64,000 nt of DNA from Sphingobium baderi. GTDB taxonomy: Bacteria; Pseudomonadota; Alphaproteobacteria; Sphingomonadales; Sphingomonadaceae. The DNA lies in contig NZ_CP013264.1 of NCBI RefSeq assembly GCF_001456115.1, forward strand, positions 1,754,501-1,818,500. The letters are read 5' to 3'. Below, piece by piece: positions 17,826 through 25,400 of this stretch. Position 1 is the stretch's first letter. The number at the start of each line of letters is the position of its first letter. The position numbers and the translations under genes were made by a program. Under the pieces are notes generated by a model. That model had not been told where the DNA came from. It did no database searches and worked only from the letters and a program-made list of their open reading frames with translations.

Positions 17826-18221
17826 ATGTCGAACATTGATATGGTTCACAAGTTCATGGACGCGGTAACTGCCCGTGATCTGGATGCGTACCGCGCGCTC
17901 TGCGAACCGACCTACACCCTGTGGCACAGCTACAACCAAGTTGACATGGATATCGAGACCTCCGTCAGGGCGCTGCAGATGATGATCCGCGTCATGCCCG
18001 AGATCGAATATATCGACCGTGACATCTTCGAGGCGCCGCGCGGCAGCGTGATCGCGCAATATATCTGCCGGGGCAGCACCATATTGGGCGAGGCCGTGGC
18101 GTTGCACGTCATGCTCCGGATCTTCTTTTCCGAGCGTGGGCTGGTGCAACGGATCGAGGAGTATGTCGACAGCGGGGAATGCATGGTGATCCGCCGCGCG
18201 GGGGAAGCCCAGGCGGCCTGA
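17826..18221 (+). CDS. NTF2-like protein
   Basis: This 131-residue NTF2-fold protein reads VHKFMDAVTARDLDAYRALCEPTYTLWHSYNQVDMD at the start and RIFFSERGLVQRIEEYVDSGE at the end. AAGGAGA lies 7-8 bp before the ATG. It is a clear paralogue of the convergent gene at 18245, which has the matching WHNYDGLDKP and RIEEYVNPA. It closes the second plus-strand unit. A small lyase, isomerase or ligand-binding role is possible; no catalytic residues can be assigned with confidence. Confidence 0.82.
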   Translation: MSNIDMVHKFMDAVTARDLDAYRALCEPTYTLWHSYNQVDMDIETSVRALQMMIRVMPEIEYIDRDIFEAPRGSVIAQYICRGSTILGEAVALHVMLRIFFSERGLVQRIEEYVDSGECMVIRRAGEAQAA

Positions 18222-18244
18222 GGGCTCCTGCCGGTCCCGGGCGT

Positions 18245-18670
18245 TCAGCTTTGCGAGGTGTCCTTCTCGGGCCCGGTAAGGGGCGCTAGCGCGGCGGGGT
18301 TCACATATTCCTCGATGCGATGGATACGGCCGTCAATGCATCGCAGGCGAACCGCCACCGTGACATCCACTCCGATACCGTCCGGGCGCACGCCGTGCAG
18401 TGTGTGAAGCGCCAGCGCGCCGTCCGGCAGGGACATGTAGTCCCGCTCCGCATAGACGAATTCCGCCAATGCTTCCCGGAACGCCGCGAGCTTCGGGACC
18501 ATCTGAGAGAAGGGTTTGTCCAGCCCGTCGTAATTATGCCATATGACGCAGCCGGTGGTTGCGAGGGATGAGACAAGTGCGCTGTCGCCGGCCGAGATTG
18601 CGTCGAAGAAACGATGGGCCAGCGTCTCGCCGTCCTGCTCCGTCTCAAAACTCAAGGCAGGCCTCCTCAT
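18245..18670 (-). CDS. NTF2-like protein, paralogue of 17826
   Basis: This protein of about 141 residues has ETLAHRFFDAISAGDSALVSSLATTGCVIWHNYDGLDKP and ends RIHRIEEYVNPAALAPL, matching the NTF2-like protein at 17826 in the WH(N/S)Y and RIEEYV segments. ATG 18670 lies inside the end of the upstream nitroreductase gene, a 26-bp overlap, so the two are probably cotranslated. The two paralogues end tail-to-tail 23 bp apart, which suggests an old inverted duplication or independent capture by two operons. Confidence 0.78.
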   Translation of the reverse strand: MRRPALSFETEQDGETLAHRFFDAISAGDSALVSSLATTGCVIWHNYDGLDKPFSQMVPKLAAFREALAEFVYAERDYMSLPDGALALHTLHGVRPDGIGVDVTVAVRLRCIDGRIHRIEEYVNPAALAPLTGPEKDTSQS

Positions 18671-19244
18671 AGTCGAGCCGTGGATTGCGGGGGAACAGTT
18701 CCTCCTGCTTGCCGTAGCCGATATTGCAGAGGAAATTGCTTTTCCAGCGTCCGTCGGGAAAGAACTCCGCATCGGTCGCCGCCCGGTTGAAGCCGGACAT
18801 CGGGCCGCAGTCGAGGCCCAGGGCTCGCGCCGCCATGATGAAATAGGCACCCTGAAGCGTCGAGCTGCGCGTCGCCGTATCCAGGATGACGTCGTCTCTG
18901 CCGACGAACGAGGCTTTCATGTCGCGGGAAGGAAACAGCTTGGGCATCAGCTCGTAGAACGCGCTGTCCCATGCGATGATAACCGTGCAGGGCGCCTGCA
19001 TGACCTTGTCGACATTGCCGGGCGACAGCAGCGGCTTCAGCCTTTCCTTCGCCGCGGCCGACCGGACGAACGCGAAGCGGCCCGGCGTGCTGTTTGCCGC
19101 CGTCGGACCCCATTTCATGAGATCATAGATCGCGTGCAGCGTTTCGTCGGCAACCGGCCGGTCGGTCCAGCCATTGTGGCTGCGTGCCTGCCTGAACAGG
19201 CGGTCGAGCATCGGATCATCAGTAGGCAATTGATATTGGGACAA
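18645..19244 (-). CDS. Nitroreductase family, malonic-semialdehyde-reductase (RutE)-like
   Basis: This 199-residue flavoprotein has the RutE/HadB-type pattern: LFRQARSHNGWTDRPV, then LYDLMKWGPTAANSTPGRF (here with IYDLMKWGP) and ALGLDCGPMSGFN. Such enzymes use FMN and NAD(P)H to reduce semialdehydes, enones or nitro groups. A TTG start with AAGGAA upstream fits the N-terminus MSQYQLP. Within a catabolic island a role as enone or semialdehyde reductase is more likely than pyrimidine degradation, since no other rut genes are present. It is the middle gene of a minus-strand set of three. Confidence 0.87.
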   Translation of the reverse strand: MSQYQLPTDDPMLDRLFRQARSHNGWTDRPVADETLHAIYDLMKWGPTAANSTPGRFAFVRSAAAKERLKPLLSPGNVDKVMQAPCTVIIAWDSAFYELMPKLFPSRDMKASFVGRDDVILDTATRSSTLQGAYFIMAARALGLDCGPMSGFNRAATDAEFFPDGRWKSNFLCNIGYGKQEELFPRNPRLDYEEACLEF

Positions 19245-19269
19245 GGTCGATTCCTTGAAAGAGGCAGAA

Positions 19270-20352
19270 TTAGCGGTGAGATGCTGCGGCTACGAACTGT
19301 CGGAAATTGTCGCCTGCCTGCGGTTCTGGCAAGCCGAGAAGACGCGCCAGCATGCCCGCGATGGGATTGGACAGGGATGCGTCGTTGTCAGCCGGCAATT
19401 TGCCGTTCTGCTTGAGCCGGTCGATCGTGCGCGCGACTACCAGGGACATGCGGACGCCGCCCATGATCTCGAAATAATCCATGGCCCGCAGGGGGCGGCC
19501 AAGGCTGGCTTCGACTATGGCGATGCACTGCTCCCTGTCGGGCTTGCCGTCCATGGGCGGATGACCGCTGCTCCGCCGCCGGTCCATGAAGAGCCACCAG
19601 CCCAGGTCGACCTCCGCCGGGCCGAGCGCGGCCGCCTCGAAGTCGAGCACGCCCTCGACTGTCAGGTCTGCGTTGAAAAGCATGTTGCCGGGGTTGGAAT
19701 CGCCCCAGATCAGGCTGACCGGTAGGCCGACGGGGCGGTTCTGTTCAAGATAGGCGATTCCCGCATCTATGATGGCATGCCGGTCACCGCGCAGGACATC
19801 GTCGCGCCACGCCCGAAGCCAGCCGAGATATTGGTCGATGCCGGTTTTTCCATATTCCGGGTGGTCGAGGAACGCGCAGCCCTGCCAGTCGAGCCGGCCG
19901 ATGCGGCCCAGAACGGTGAGGGCATTGGTCCACAGCCGGCTGCGCTCTTCCGGCCGCAGCTCCTTCACCCAGCCGGCCACCAGATAGCTGGGCGATTGCG
20001 GAAAGCCGCACCCTTGGATGCGGTCCATCGCCATGAATCGGCGGCCGTTCCCACCGGTTTCGGTGCCGATCACCCGCGGCGCCTGTATGCCGTTCAGGCG
20101 AAGGGCGTCGGCGACGGCAGCCTGAGTCGCGATGTCGGTGCCAAGGAATATTTCCATGCCTGGATGCTCGAAGCGCAGCACGACCTCGCGCGGGCCGGTG
20201 ACGGCCGAGTGCAGCGACGCGATGACGGTCTGGGCGGAGAATCCGTTAGCGCTGGCGGAAATATCGGCGAGTTCCAGGCTGGCATCGTCCAGCCACTCGC
20301 GCATACGGGGGAGTGCGGACGCTGCCAGCACATGTCCCTCACGATCTGCCAT
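19270..20352 (-). CDS. Phosphotransferase family protein (APH fold)
   Basis: This 360-residue kinase-fold protein is of the aminoglycoside phosphotransferase superfamily. The catalytic loop is LIWGDSNPGNMLF (the Brenner motif with WGD for HGD) and the metal site is GVLDFEAAALGPAEVDLGWW. Relatives are common beside acyl-CoA dehydrogenases in catabolic loci, where they phosphorylate hydroxyacyl intermediates before elimination. That role is plausible here, and antibiotic resistance is not suggested. GGAGGG lies upstream of ATG 20352. It leads the minus-strand set with the RutE-like and NTF2-like genes, and diverges from the LLM gene with a motif site between them. Confidence 0.87.
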   Translation of the reverse strand: MADREGHVLAASALPRMREWLDDASLELADISASANGFSAQTVIASLHSAVTGPREVVLRFEHPGMEIFLGTDIATQAAVADALRLNGIQAPRVIGTETGGNGRRFMAMDRIQGCGFPQSPSYLVAGWVKELRPEERSRLWTNALTVLGRIGRLDWQGCAFLDHPEYGKTGIDQYLGWLRAWRDDVLRGDRHAIIDAGIAYLEQNRPVGLPVSLIWGDSNPGNMLFNADLTVEGVLDFEAAALGPAEVDLGWWLFMDRRRSSGHPPMDGKPDREQCIAIVEASLGRPLRAMDYFEIMGGVRMSLVVARTIDRLKQNGKLPADNDASLSNPIAGMLARLLGLPEPQAGDNFRQFVAAASHR

Positions 20353-20411
20353 TCATGCTGCCCTCCAATTATATTCGGCTTGCTATCCGAAAATATCGCT
20401 GGACGTCAATA

Positions 20412-20422
20412 ATCGATAATCG
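20412..20422 (+). promoter_or_regulatory. Operator-like motif ATCGATAATCG, site 4
   Basis: This is an exact copy of the 11-mer at 1260, in the 117-bp divergent gap between the phosphotransferase gene (start 20352) and the LLM gene (start 20470). Confidence 0.5.
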
Positions 20423-20469
20423 TTAGGAAAGTGCCATGCGGGCCTTGGATCCGACGATGGGAGTGAGAG

Positions 20470-21579
20470 ATGGCCGAAAGTGAAGGCTCCGTTCTGAGTT
20501 CGCAAGTCCTGAGCGCTTATGTGCTTCCCGGGCGCACGCTCGATCCTGGACGGATAATCCTTGAGGCTCAGGCGGCCCGCGCAGCGGGACTGGGGGGTGT
20601 CTGGATATCGGAACGCTTCGCGTTGAAGGAACCCGCCGTATTGTCCGGCATGGTGGCCGCATCGGTTCCCGGCCTGCGCATCGGCGGCACGATGTATGCC
20701 CATATGCGTCATCCGGTCGTGACGGCGAGCGTCGCCAACCTGATGCAGGCGCTGACCGGGGACAAGTTCATCCTGGTGCTGGCCCGCGCGGTGCCGGCAT
20801 ACTTCACCGGCTATGACGTGCCGGCGCTGACCTTCGAGCGTCTGCGTGACTATGTTGCTTTGTTCCGGTCCCTGATAGCGGGCGAACGCATTGACTATGA
20901 AGGACCCCTCGGCACATTTGCGAATCTGAAGCTGACCGATCGCCACGAGGGTCCGCCGCCGCCGATCATGTTCACCGCCGTCGGTCCGAAGGCGCTCGCC
21001 TTTGCCGGTCGACATTGCGACGGCGTGCTCCTGCATCCGCTGCTAACGACCCAGGCGGTCGCGCGATCCGCAGCGATCGTGCGCGACGCTGCGCGGGAGG
21101 CCGGCCGCGATCCGGCCGCCGTGCGGGTGGTGGCCAATGTCGTGGTAGCGCCCGATCTGCCCAAGGATGAGGAAGCAGCGGTCATCGGCGGCCGCGCCGT
21201 GACCTACCTGCAGTCGAAGGCAATGGGTCCGCTGCTGGCCGGGGTCAACGGCTGGGACATCGGCGCGGTCGAAAATCTGCGATCTCATCCCAGTATCGCC
21301 CGATTTGCCGGTCGCAGCATTTCCGAGGAATTGATGCGCAACGAGCTGGTCGAAGCGAGCCAGGCCATTCCCGCCGAATGGCTCGATCAAGGCACCGCTG
21401 CGGGTACCGCTGTGCATGTGGCGGGCCGGCTGTGCGAATATCTGGCCGCGGGCGCCGATGAAATACTGCTTCATGGCAGCACACCCGACAGGCTGGGCGG
21501 TCTCGTCCCTGCGCTCAGCGAAATGCTGCCCGCCTGTATGGCACAAATGGGACGTGGAATTTCAGGAGAAGTGTCGTGA
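20470..21579 (+). CDS. LLM class flavin-dependent oxidoreductase
   Basis: This is a 369-residue luciferase-like monooxygenase-fold enzyme. AGLGGVWISERFALKEPAVLSG, GGTMYAHMRHPVVTAS and the TIM-barrel strand FTAVGPKALAFAGRHCDGVLLHP fit the family often annotated as F420-dependent (TIGR03857-like). Members use FMN or F420; sphingomonads generally use FMN in such enzymes, so the cofactor is open. GAGTGAGAG precedes the ATG, and the stop overlaps the next gene by 4 bp (GTGA). It starts the last plus-strand unit, LLM-SDR-MFS. Confidence 0.86.
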   Translation: MAESEGSVLSSQVLSAYVLPGRTLDPGRIILEAQAARAAGLGGVWISERFALKEPAVLSGMVAASVPGLRIGGTMYAHMRHPVVTASVANLMQALTGDKFILVLARAVPAYFTGYDVPALTFERLRDYVALFRSLIAGERIDYEGPLGTFANLKLTDRHEGPPPPIMFTAVGPKALAFAGRHCDGVLLHPLLTTQAVARSAAIVRDAAREAGRDPAAVRVVANVVVAPDLPKDEEAAVIGGRAVTYLQSKAMGPLLAGVNGWDIGAVENLRSHPSIARFAGRSISEELMRNELVEASQAIPAEWLDQGTAAGTAVHVAGRLCEYLAAGADEILLHGSTPDRLGGLVPALSEMLPACMAQMGRGISGEVS

Positions 21580-22328
21580 TCGACTTCACCGGCAAGGTCG
21601 TACTTGTCACCGGCGCGGCCTCCGGCATTGGACGCAGTTGCGCTCTGACCTTTGCCCGTTATGGCGCCGCAGTTATTGCCGCCGACATGACGGAGGCGGG
21701 CGGGCTCGAGACCGTGGCCATGGCGCGGGATCTGGGCGCGGATGCGGCGTTCATCAGTGTCGACGTGTCACGCGCGGCGCAGGTGGATCAGATGGAGGCA
21801 TTGGCGAGGGAGCGCTTCGGCGGCCTCGATGCAGCAGTGAACGCGGCGGGGATTCCTGGAAGGATGTCGTCGACCCTCGACGTCGACGAGGCGGACCTGG
21901 ATCACATTTATGCCGTCAATGTGCGCGGCATTTGGCTGAGCATGCGCGCGGAGCTTCGGTTGATGATCGAGCGAGGGGGCGGTTCGATCGTCAACATCTC
22001 CTCGGGTGGAGGTCTTCTTGGTGCGCCGGGCCTTCCGGGTTACAGTGCCTCCAAGCATGCGGTCGTTGGGCTGACGAAGACGGCCGCCCTGGAATATGCG
22101 TCCGCCAATATTCGTGTGAACGCGGTATGCCCGGGCGGTGTGCGGACGCCGATGATGGAAATCGCCATACAGGACCCGGAGCGTGCTGCGCGCATCATGC
22201 GCGGACCGATGGGCCGTCTGGCGGAACCACAGGAGATCGCCGACGCCGCCGCCTGGCTCTGCTCCGACCGTGCCTCCTTCGTCACCGGCGTTCCGTTGCC
22301 GGTCGACGGTGGCATCATGGCCAATTAA
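21576..22328 (+). CDS. SDR family oxidoreductase
   Basis: This classical SDR of 250 residues has VTGAASGIGRS, Asp in AADMT (NAD), NAAGIPG, Ser in ISSGGG and YSASK, and the C-terminal VTGVPLPVDGG. The GTG start overlaps the LLM stop (GTGA), with AGGAGA upstream, and the stop overlaps the start of the MFS gene (TAATG). The tight coupling of all three genes points to one transcript. It is the most canonical of the four SDRs in the island. Confidence 0.9.
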   Translation: MIDFTGKVVLVTGAASGIGRSCALTFARYGAAVIAADMTEAGGLETVAMARDLGADAAFISVDVSRAAQVDQMEALARERFGGLDAAVNAAGIPGRMSSTLDVDEADLDHIYAVNVRGIWLSMRAELRLMIERGGGSIVNISSGGGLLGAPGLPGYSASKHAVVGLTKTAALEYASANIRVNAVCPGGVRTPMMEIAIQDPERAARIMRGPMGRLAEPQEIADAAAWLCSDRASFVTGVPLPVDGGIMAN

Positions 22329-23641
22329 TGGCCACTTCCTCCATTGACGCGCCGATCGCGGAACAGGGCACGGCTGTTGCCAAGACCGTCAGGCGCACCG
22401 TGCCGCTTTTTCTGCTGTGTTATATTATAGCTCAGGCCGACAAGCAGGCATTCGGCCTGACGGTCGCGGCGATACAGCAAGACATCCATATCACTGACAC
22501 GCAAATCGGCCTCCTGCAGGGCGCCGTCTTCGCCATTGCCTTCTCGCTCGGCGGCTTGCCAATGGGCTGGCTGGTCGACCGGAGGAATCGGGTCCATATC
22601 GCCGCGATCTGCCTCACCATATGGAGCATCGCAACCGCGCTGTCGGGTTTGGCACATAGTTTCGAAGCGTTGGTGATGTGTCGCGGGGTCACCGCCTTTT
22701 TCGAGGCTGGATTGGCTCCGGCAGCATTTTCCTTGTTCAGCGACCGGATCGGAGCCGGCCAGGCCGCACGCGCCAGTGCGATCTATATGCTCGCACCGTT
22801 CCTGGGGGCTGGCGTCGCAATGATCGGTGGGGCGGGCGTAGGCCAACTCTTGCCACACTGGCCGCTGGCAGCCCAGTTCGGATATGATGGGACATGGCGG
22901 CTCATCTTCCTGATGATCGGCGCGCCAGGAGTCCTGCTCGGAGTGCTGCTCCCGCTGTTATTGCGGGATACGCGCCGGCGGGCGCCTGTCCGCCGCGCGG
23001 GAGACGCCGCCATACCGGCTTGGGCACCCGTGTTCGGCGCGCTCTTTGCCCGACGTGGTTTCCTGATGAGCTATCAGCTCGGCATGGCGATGTTCGTGGC
23101 GTTTCTATCGATCTACGTCGCATGGTTCCCAACCTATCTCATTCGTGGCTTCGACTTGGGACTGGCGGGGACCGGGGCGATGGCGGGCGCGACGTACATG
23201 ATCGGCGGCGTGGCGGGGACCGTCTTCACGATCGCCAGCATGAAGACCAGGAGAGACCTTTCCCAGGTCGTCGGCTGGCTGGCCAGATCCATTGCGTTGC
23301 TGGTGCCTATTGCCGTGCTGCTGCCGCTCGTGCCCTGGATTTGGGCGATCATTCCGATCTATGCGGCCTTCGCCTTCCTGACCGCGACCGTGCTTGCCGT
23401 GATGATCGTCCCGCTGCAACTGGCGTTGCCGCTCGACATGCAGGGGCGGGCGATCGGTGTGTTCACGCTCATCGTCACCGGCGTCGCGGGAAGCCTGGGG
23501 CCTCTGCTCACCGGATGGATTACCCATTCCTGGGGCTTGCAGCTGGGTTCGACGATGTTCGCTTTAGGATCGTTCTGCATCGTCGGCGCCACGCTATTGA
23601 TGAGAAATGCCACCGTCGCAATGGACCGTACCGTACGGTAA
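22328..23641 (+). CDS. MFS transporter
   Basis: This is a complete 437-residue major facilitator with twelve hydrophobic segments. Loop 2-3 reads GWLVDRRNRVHI and the segment FFEAGLAPAAFSLFSD fits the spinster/hexuronate-type (ACS-like) MFS group. ATG 22328 shares its first base with the SDR stop. The frame continues upstream through the SDR gene but has no ribosome site there. It closes the island and pairs with the partial MFS gene at its other end; import of an organic acid across the inner membrane is plausible. Confidence 0.9.
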   Translation: MATSSIDAPIAEQGTAVAKTVRRTVPLFLLCYIIAQADKQAFGLTVAAIQQDIHITDTQIGLLQGAVFAIAFSLGGLPMGWLVDRRNRVHIAAICLTIWSIATALSGLAHSFEALVMCRGVTAFFEAGLAPAAFSLFSDRIGAGQAARASAIYMLAPFLGAGVAMIGGAGVGQLLPHWPLAAQFGYDGTWRLIFLMIGAPGVLLGVLLPLLLRDTRRRAPVRRAGDAAIPAWAPVFGALFARRGFLMSYQLGMAMFVAFLSIYVAWFPTYLIRGFDLGLAGTGAMAGATYMIGGVAGTVFTIASMKTRRDLSQVVGWLARSIALLVPIAVLLPLVPWIWAIIPIYAAFAFLTATVLAVMIVPLQLALPLDMQGRAIGVFTLIVTGVAGSLGPLLTGWITHSWGLQLGSTMFALGSFCIVGATLLMRNATVAMDRTVR

Positions 23642-23934
23642 GCTCTGTCTGGAGCACTCACATTGCTATCGTCATCCTCCGCGCATCCGGCGTAACAGCC
23701 CAAGCTCCATGCGAAGGCCCGAGCCTGACTGGGCGGCAGGCTGAATGTGTGGCGCTGGTCGCGCGCGGGAAGACCGACTGGGAGATCAGTCAGATCCTCG
23801 GCATTGGGCAGGAAACGGCGATCCAGCATGTAAAGGATGCGCGCGACCGCTACGGCGTGACGAAGCGCACACTTTGGGCGATCCGCGCCTTGTTTGATGG
23901 ACAGATCAGCTTTGCAGATGTTTTCGGCCGATGA
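23642..23934 (+). pseudogene. LuxR-type regulator remnant (C-terminal HTH only)
   Basis: This frame encodes a LuxR/FixJ-type helix-turn-helix: LTGRQAECVALVARGKTDWE, then ISQILGIGQETAIQHVKDA, RYGV and ALFDGQISFADVF. This is the C-terminus typical of sphingomonad LuxR proteins of about 240 residues. No autoinducer- or effector-binding domain precedes it: the same frame upstream runs through the MFS gene, and there is no ATG with a ribosome site. It is inferred to be the 3' remnant of a regulator cut when the MFS-bearing unit arrived, and it marks an island junction. Confidence 0.7.
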
Positions 23935-23998
23935 TCTCCCCAGGACTGGGGATAACCGAAAGGACGCGGGCCTGATCGACTGACCGCCTCACCAAAGG

Positions 23999-24085
23999 AG
24001 GCTGTCATGCATATCGAAATCGGCGCTGCCCGCGCCATGGAAACCGCCTGTTCCGTTCGATGTTCGAGGAACGCAAACGGGTAGT
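23999..24085 (+). other. Orphan gene start with strong ribosome site
   Basis: AAAGGAGG lies 6 bp before ATG 24007. The frame then gives MHIEIGAARAMETACSVRC and stops after about 25 codons, running into the truncated DUF4917 gene. It looks like the 5' end of a gene that was cut off; the family is not recognisable. Confidence 0.35.
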
Positions 24086-24313
24086 GGCGGCGCTCTCCAG
24101 AGTGCGGATGACCGCCTCGAAATCCTTGGTGCCGAGGGCCGCAAATACTGCCTCCACCTCGGGGGCACCGGAAAAATCGGCCTGATCGTAGAGAGAGCCA
24201 TAGTGGAAAATGTCGCCCCGGCACGCGATGCTGAAGCCGTTGCCCAGCAGCAGGTGCCGCTTCGAGAACTGCTCTGAATCCGCGATCGCCTGTTCGAACG
24301 TCAGTAATGCCAA
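24005..24313 (-). pseudogene. DUF4917 family gene, N-terminal fragment
   Basis: The first 77 or so residues (TTG start) read ALLTFEQAIADSEQF, RHLLLGNGFSIACRGDIFHY, then YGSLYDQADF and ALGTKDFEAVIRTLE. This is the conserved N-terminus of DUF4917 proteins, which are normally over 300 residues. After that the frame turns into unrelated Arg-rich sequence and stops. LLLGNGFS resembles the nucleotide-binding GAGFS motif of SIR2-like domains, so the intact family may bind NAD; this is speculative. The fragment lies among other junction remnants. Confidence 0.6.
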
Positions 24314-24697
24314 GATTTGCCCCTAGCACCAGTAGCGAGTGCAATTGTCGGTCCCCGGAATGACCATCGCAAAAATTTCCAGTCACTCCGTTGCCATCGG
24401 CTGCCGCTGAACGAATGATCTCCTTCGGACGGCGCCTAGAGGTCCGCTCAAGGCTTACATCGCGGCCTCCGCCGGGAAAGCTGAACCGACGGTAGCTTTC
24501 AGGGAGGTCGTAGCTCATCTCGAACGGCTGCTGTGTTGGCGGCAGCGGTCATTACAGGATGTCGCCTGGAATGTCCGCATTCCTAGGATCGCTTCCCTGA
24601 ACCCGACCGTCGCGAAAGTCCCAATCGCAGACATCTCTTCAGCGATGGGGGAGCCGCTTGATGTCGCACGGTTGAACCGGTTGAAAACTCCATCGAG
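24314..24697. other. Intergenic stretch without recognisable gene
   Basis: No supported gene was found between the DUF4917 fragment and the parDE operator. A long minus-strand frame covers part of it, but it has no recognisable domain and an odd composition. It is probably debris from past insertions. Confidence 0.5.
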
Positions 24698-24712
24698 TAG
24701 GATTAAATCCTA
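24698..24712. promoter_or_regulatory. Palindromic operator of the parDE genes
   Basis: TAGGATT-A-AATCCTA is a perfect 7+1+7 palindrome, 18 bp before the ParD start. TTAGGAG, the ribosome site, follows directly. ParD antitoxins autoregulate by binding such palindromes through their ribbon-helix-helix N-terminus, so an operator is the natural reading. Confidence 0.65.
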
Positions 24713-24729
24713 TTTTAGGAGATGTAGCC

Positions 24730-25008
24730 ATGCGATCGACTCAACAATTCAGCGTTACGTTGCCCAACGAGATGGCCGCTCAGGTACGCGCTAGAGTGGC
24801 ATCGGGTGAATATGCCAGCGAGAGCGAGGTCATTCGCGATGGTCTGCGGGCGCTTCAGGCTCGCGACCGCGCGATTGATAACTGGCTGCGTAATGAAGCG
24901 TTGTCCTCCTATGACGCTTATAAGGCCGACCCTCAAAGGGGCGTATCCTTGGATGATGTGAAAGCTGGGCTTGCCGCCCGTCATGAACGCACCGCCAAAC
25001 GCGGCTGA
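24730..25008 (+). CDS. parD: Type II antitoxin, ParD/CopG family
   Basis: This 92-residue antitoxin has an N-terminal ribbon-helix-helix: TQQFSVTLPNEMAAQVRARV, then SGEYASESEVIRDGLRALQ. The C-terminal helix (SLDDVKAGLAARHERTAKRG) is the toxin-wrapping part. It would repress its own promoter at the palindrome 24698-24712 and neutralise the ParE-like toxin encoded 2 bp downstream. The pair stabilises the mobile region; chromosomal copies of this kind are common. Confidence 0.92.
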   Translation: MRSTQQFSVTLPNEMAAQVRARVASGEYASESEVIRDGLRALQARDRAIDNWLRNEALSSYDAYKADPQRGVSLDDVKAGLAARHERTAKRG

Positions 25009-25010
25009 CC

Positions 25011-25322
25011 ATGGGTTATCGCATTGTCGTCACGCCGGAAGCGCGTGACCAGCTTGATGCGATATATGATTATATCGCCTATGCAGCCACTCCCGACATC
25101 GCTCGGCAATTTACCGATGGCATTGTCGATCGTCTGGCGATGCTCACCGATTATCCCCGGACAGGTTCACCACGCCATGATCTGCGGCCCGGATTGCGTA
25201 CTCTGGCTTATCGGCGCCGCGTGACCATTGCCTTCATGGTCGAGGAGGCTGCGGTTGTGGTGATCGGCTTCTATTATGGTGGGCAGGATTTCGAAACCAT
25301 GCTCCGTGATGAGCAGTCATGA
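25011..25322 (+). CDS. parE: Type II toxin, RelE/ParE family
   Basis: This 103-residue toxin has TPEARDQLDAIYDYIA, LAMLTDYPRTGSPRHDL and FYYGGQDFETML, the standard ParE pattern. ParE toxins poison DNA gyrase; RelE relatives cleave mRNA. The sequence fits the ParE side better because of the helical hairpin near the start and the antitoxin type. It sits 2 bp after parD in one operon. Confidence 0.92.
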   Translation: MGYRIVVTPEARDQLDAIYDYIAYAATPDIARQFTDGIVDRLAMLTDYPRTGSPRHDLRPGLRTLAYRRRVTIAFMVEEAAVVVIGFYYGGQDFETMLRDEQS

Positions 25323-25400
25323 TCAGGAATGAACAGATTGTGTGGCGGAAAAGAGTGGATAATGAGTATATCCACTCTGCGCCGTCTCACCGGCACAAGG

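Noticed and set aside
19270..20352. Aminoglycoside resistance gene
   Set aside because: The fold is right, but the catabolic context and family type fit a hydroxyacyl or related kinase better.
22894..23641. Long frame upstream of the LuxR helix-turn-helix as a true N-terminal half
   Set aside because: It is the out-of-frame shadow of the MFS gene, with Arg/His-rich sequence and no effector domain.
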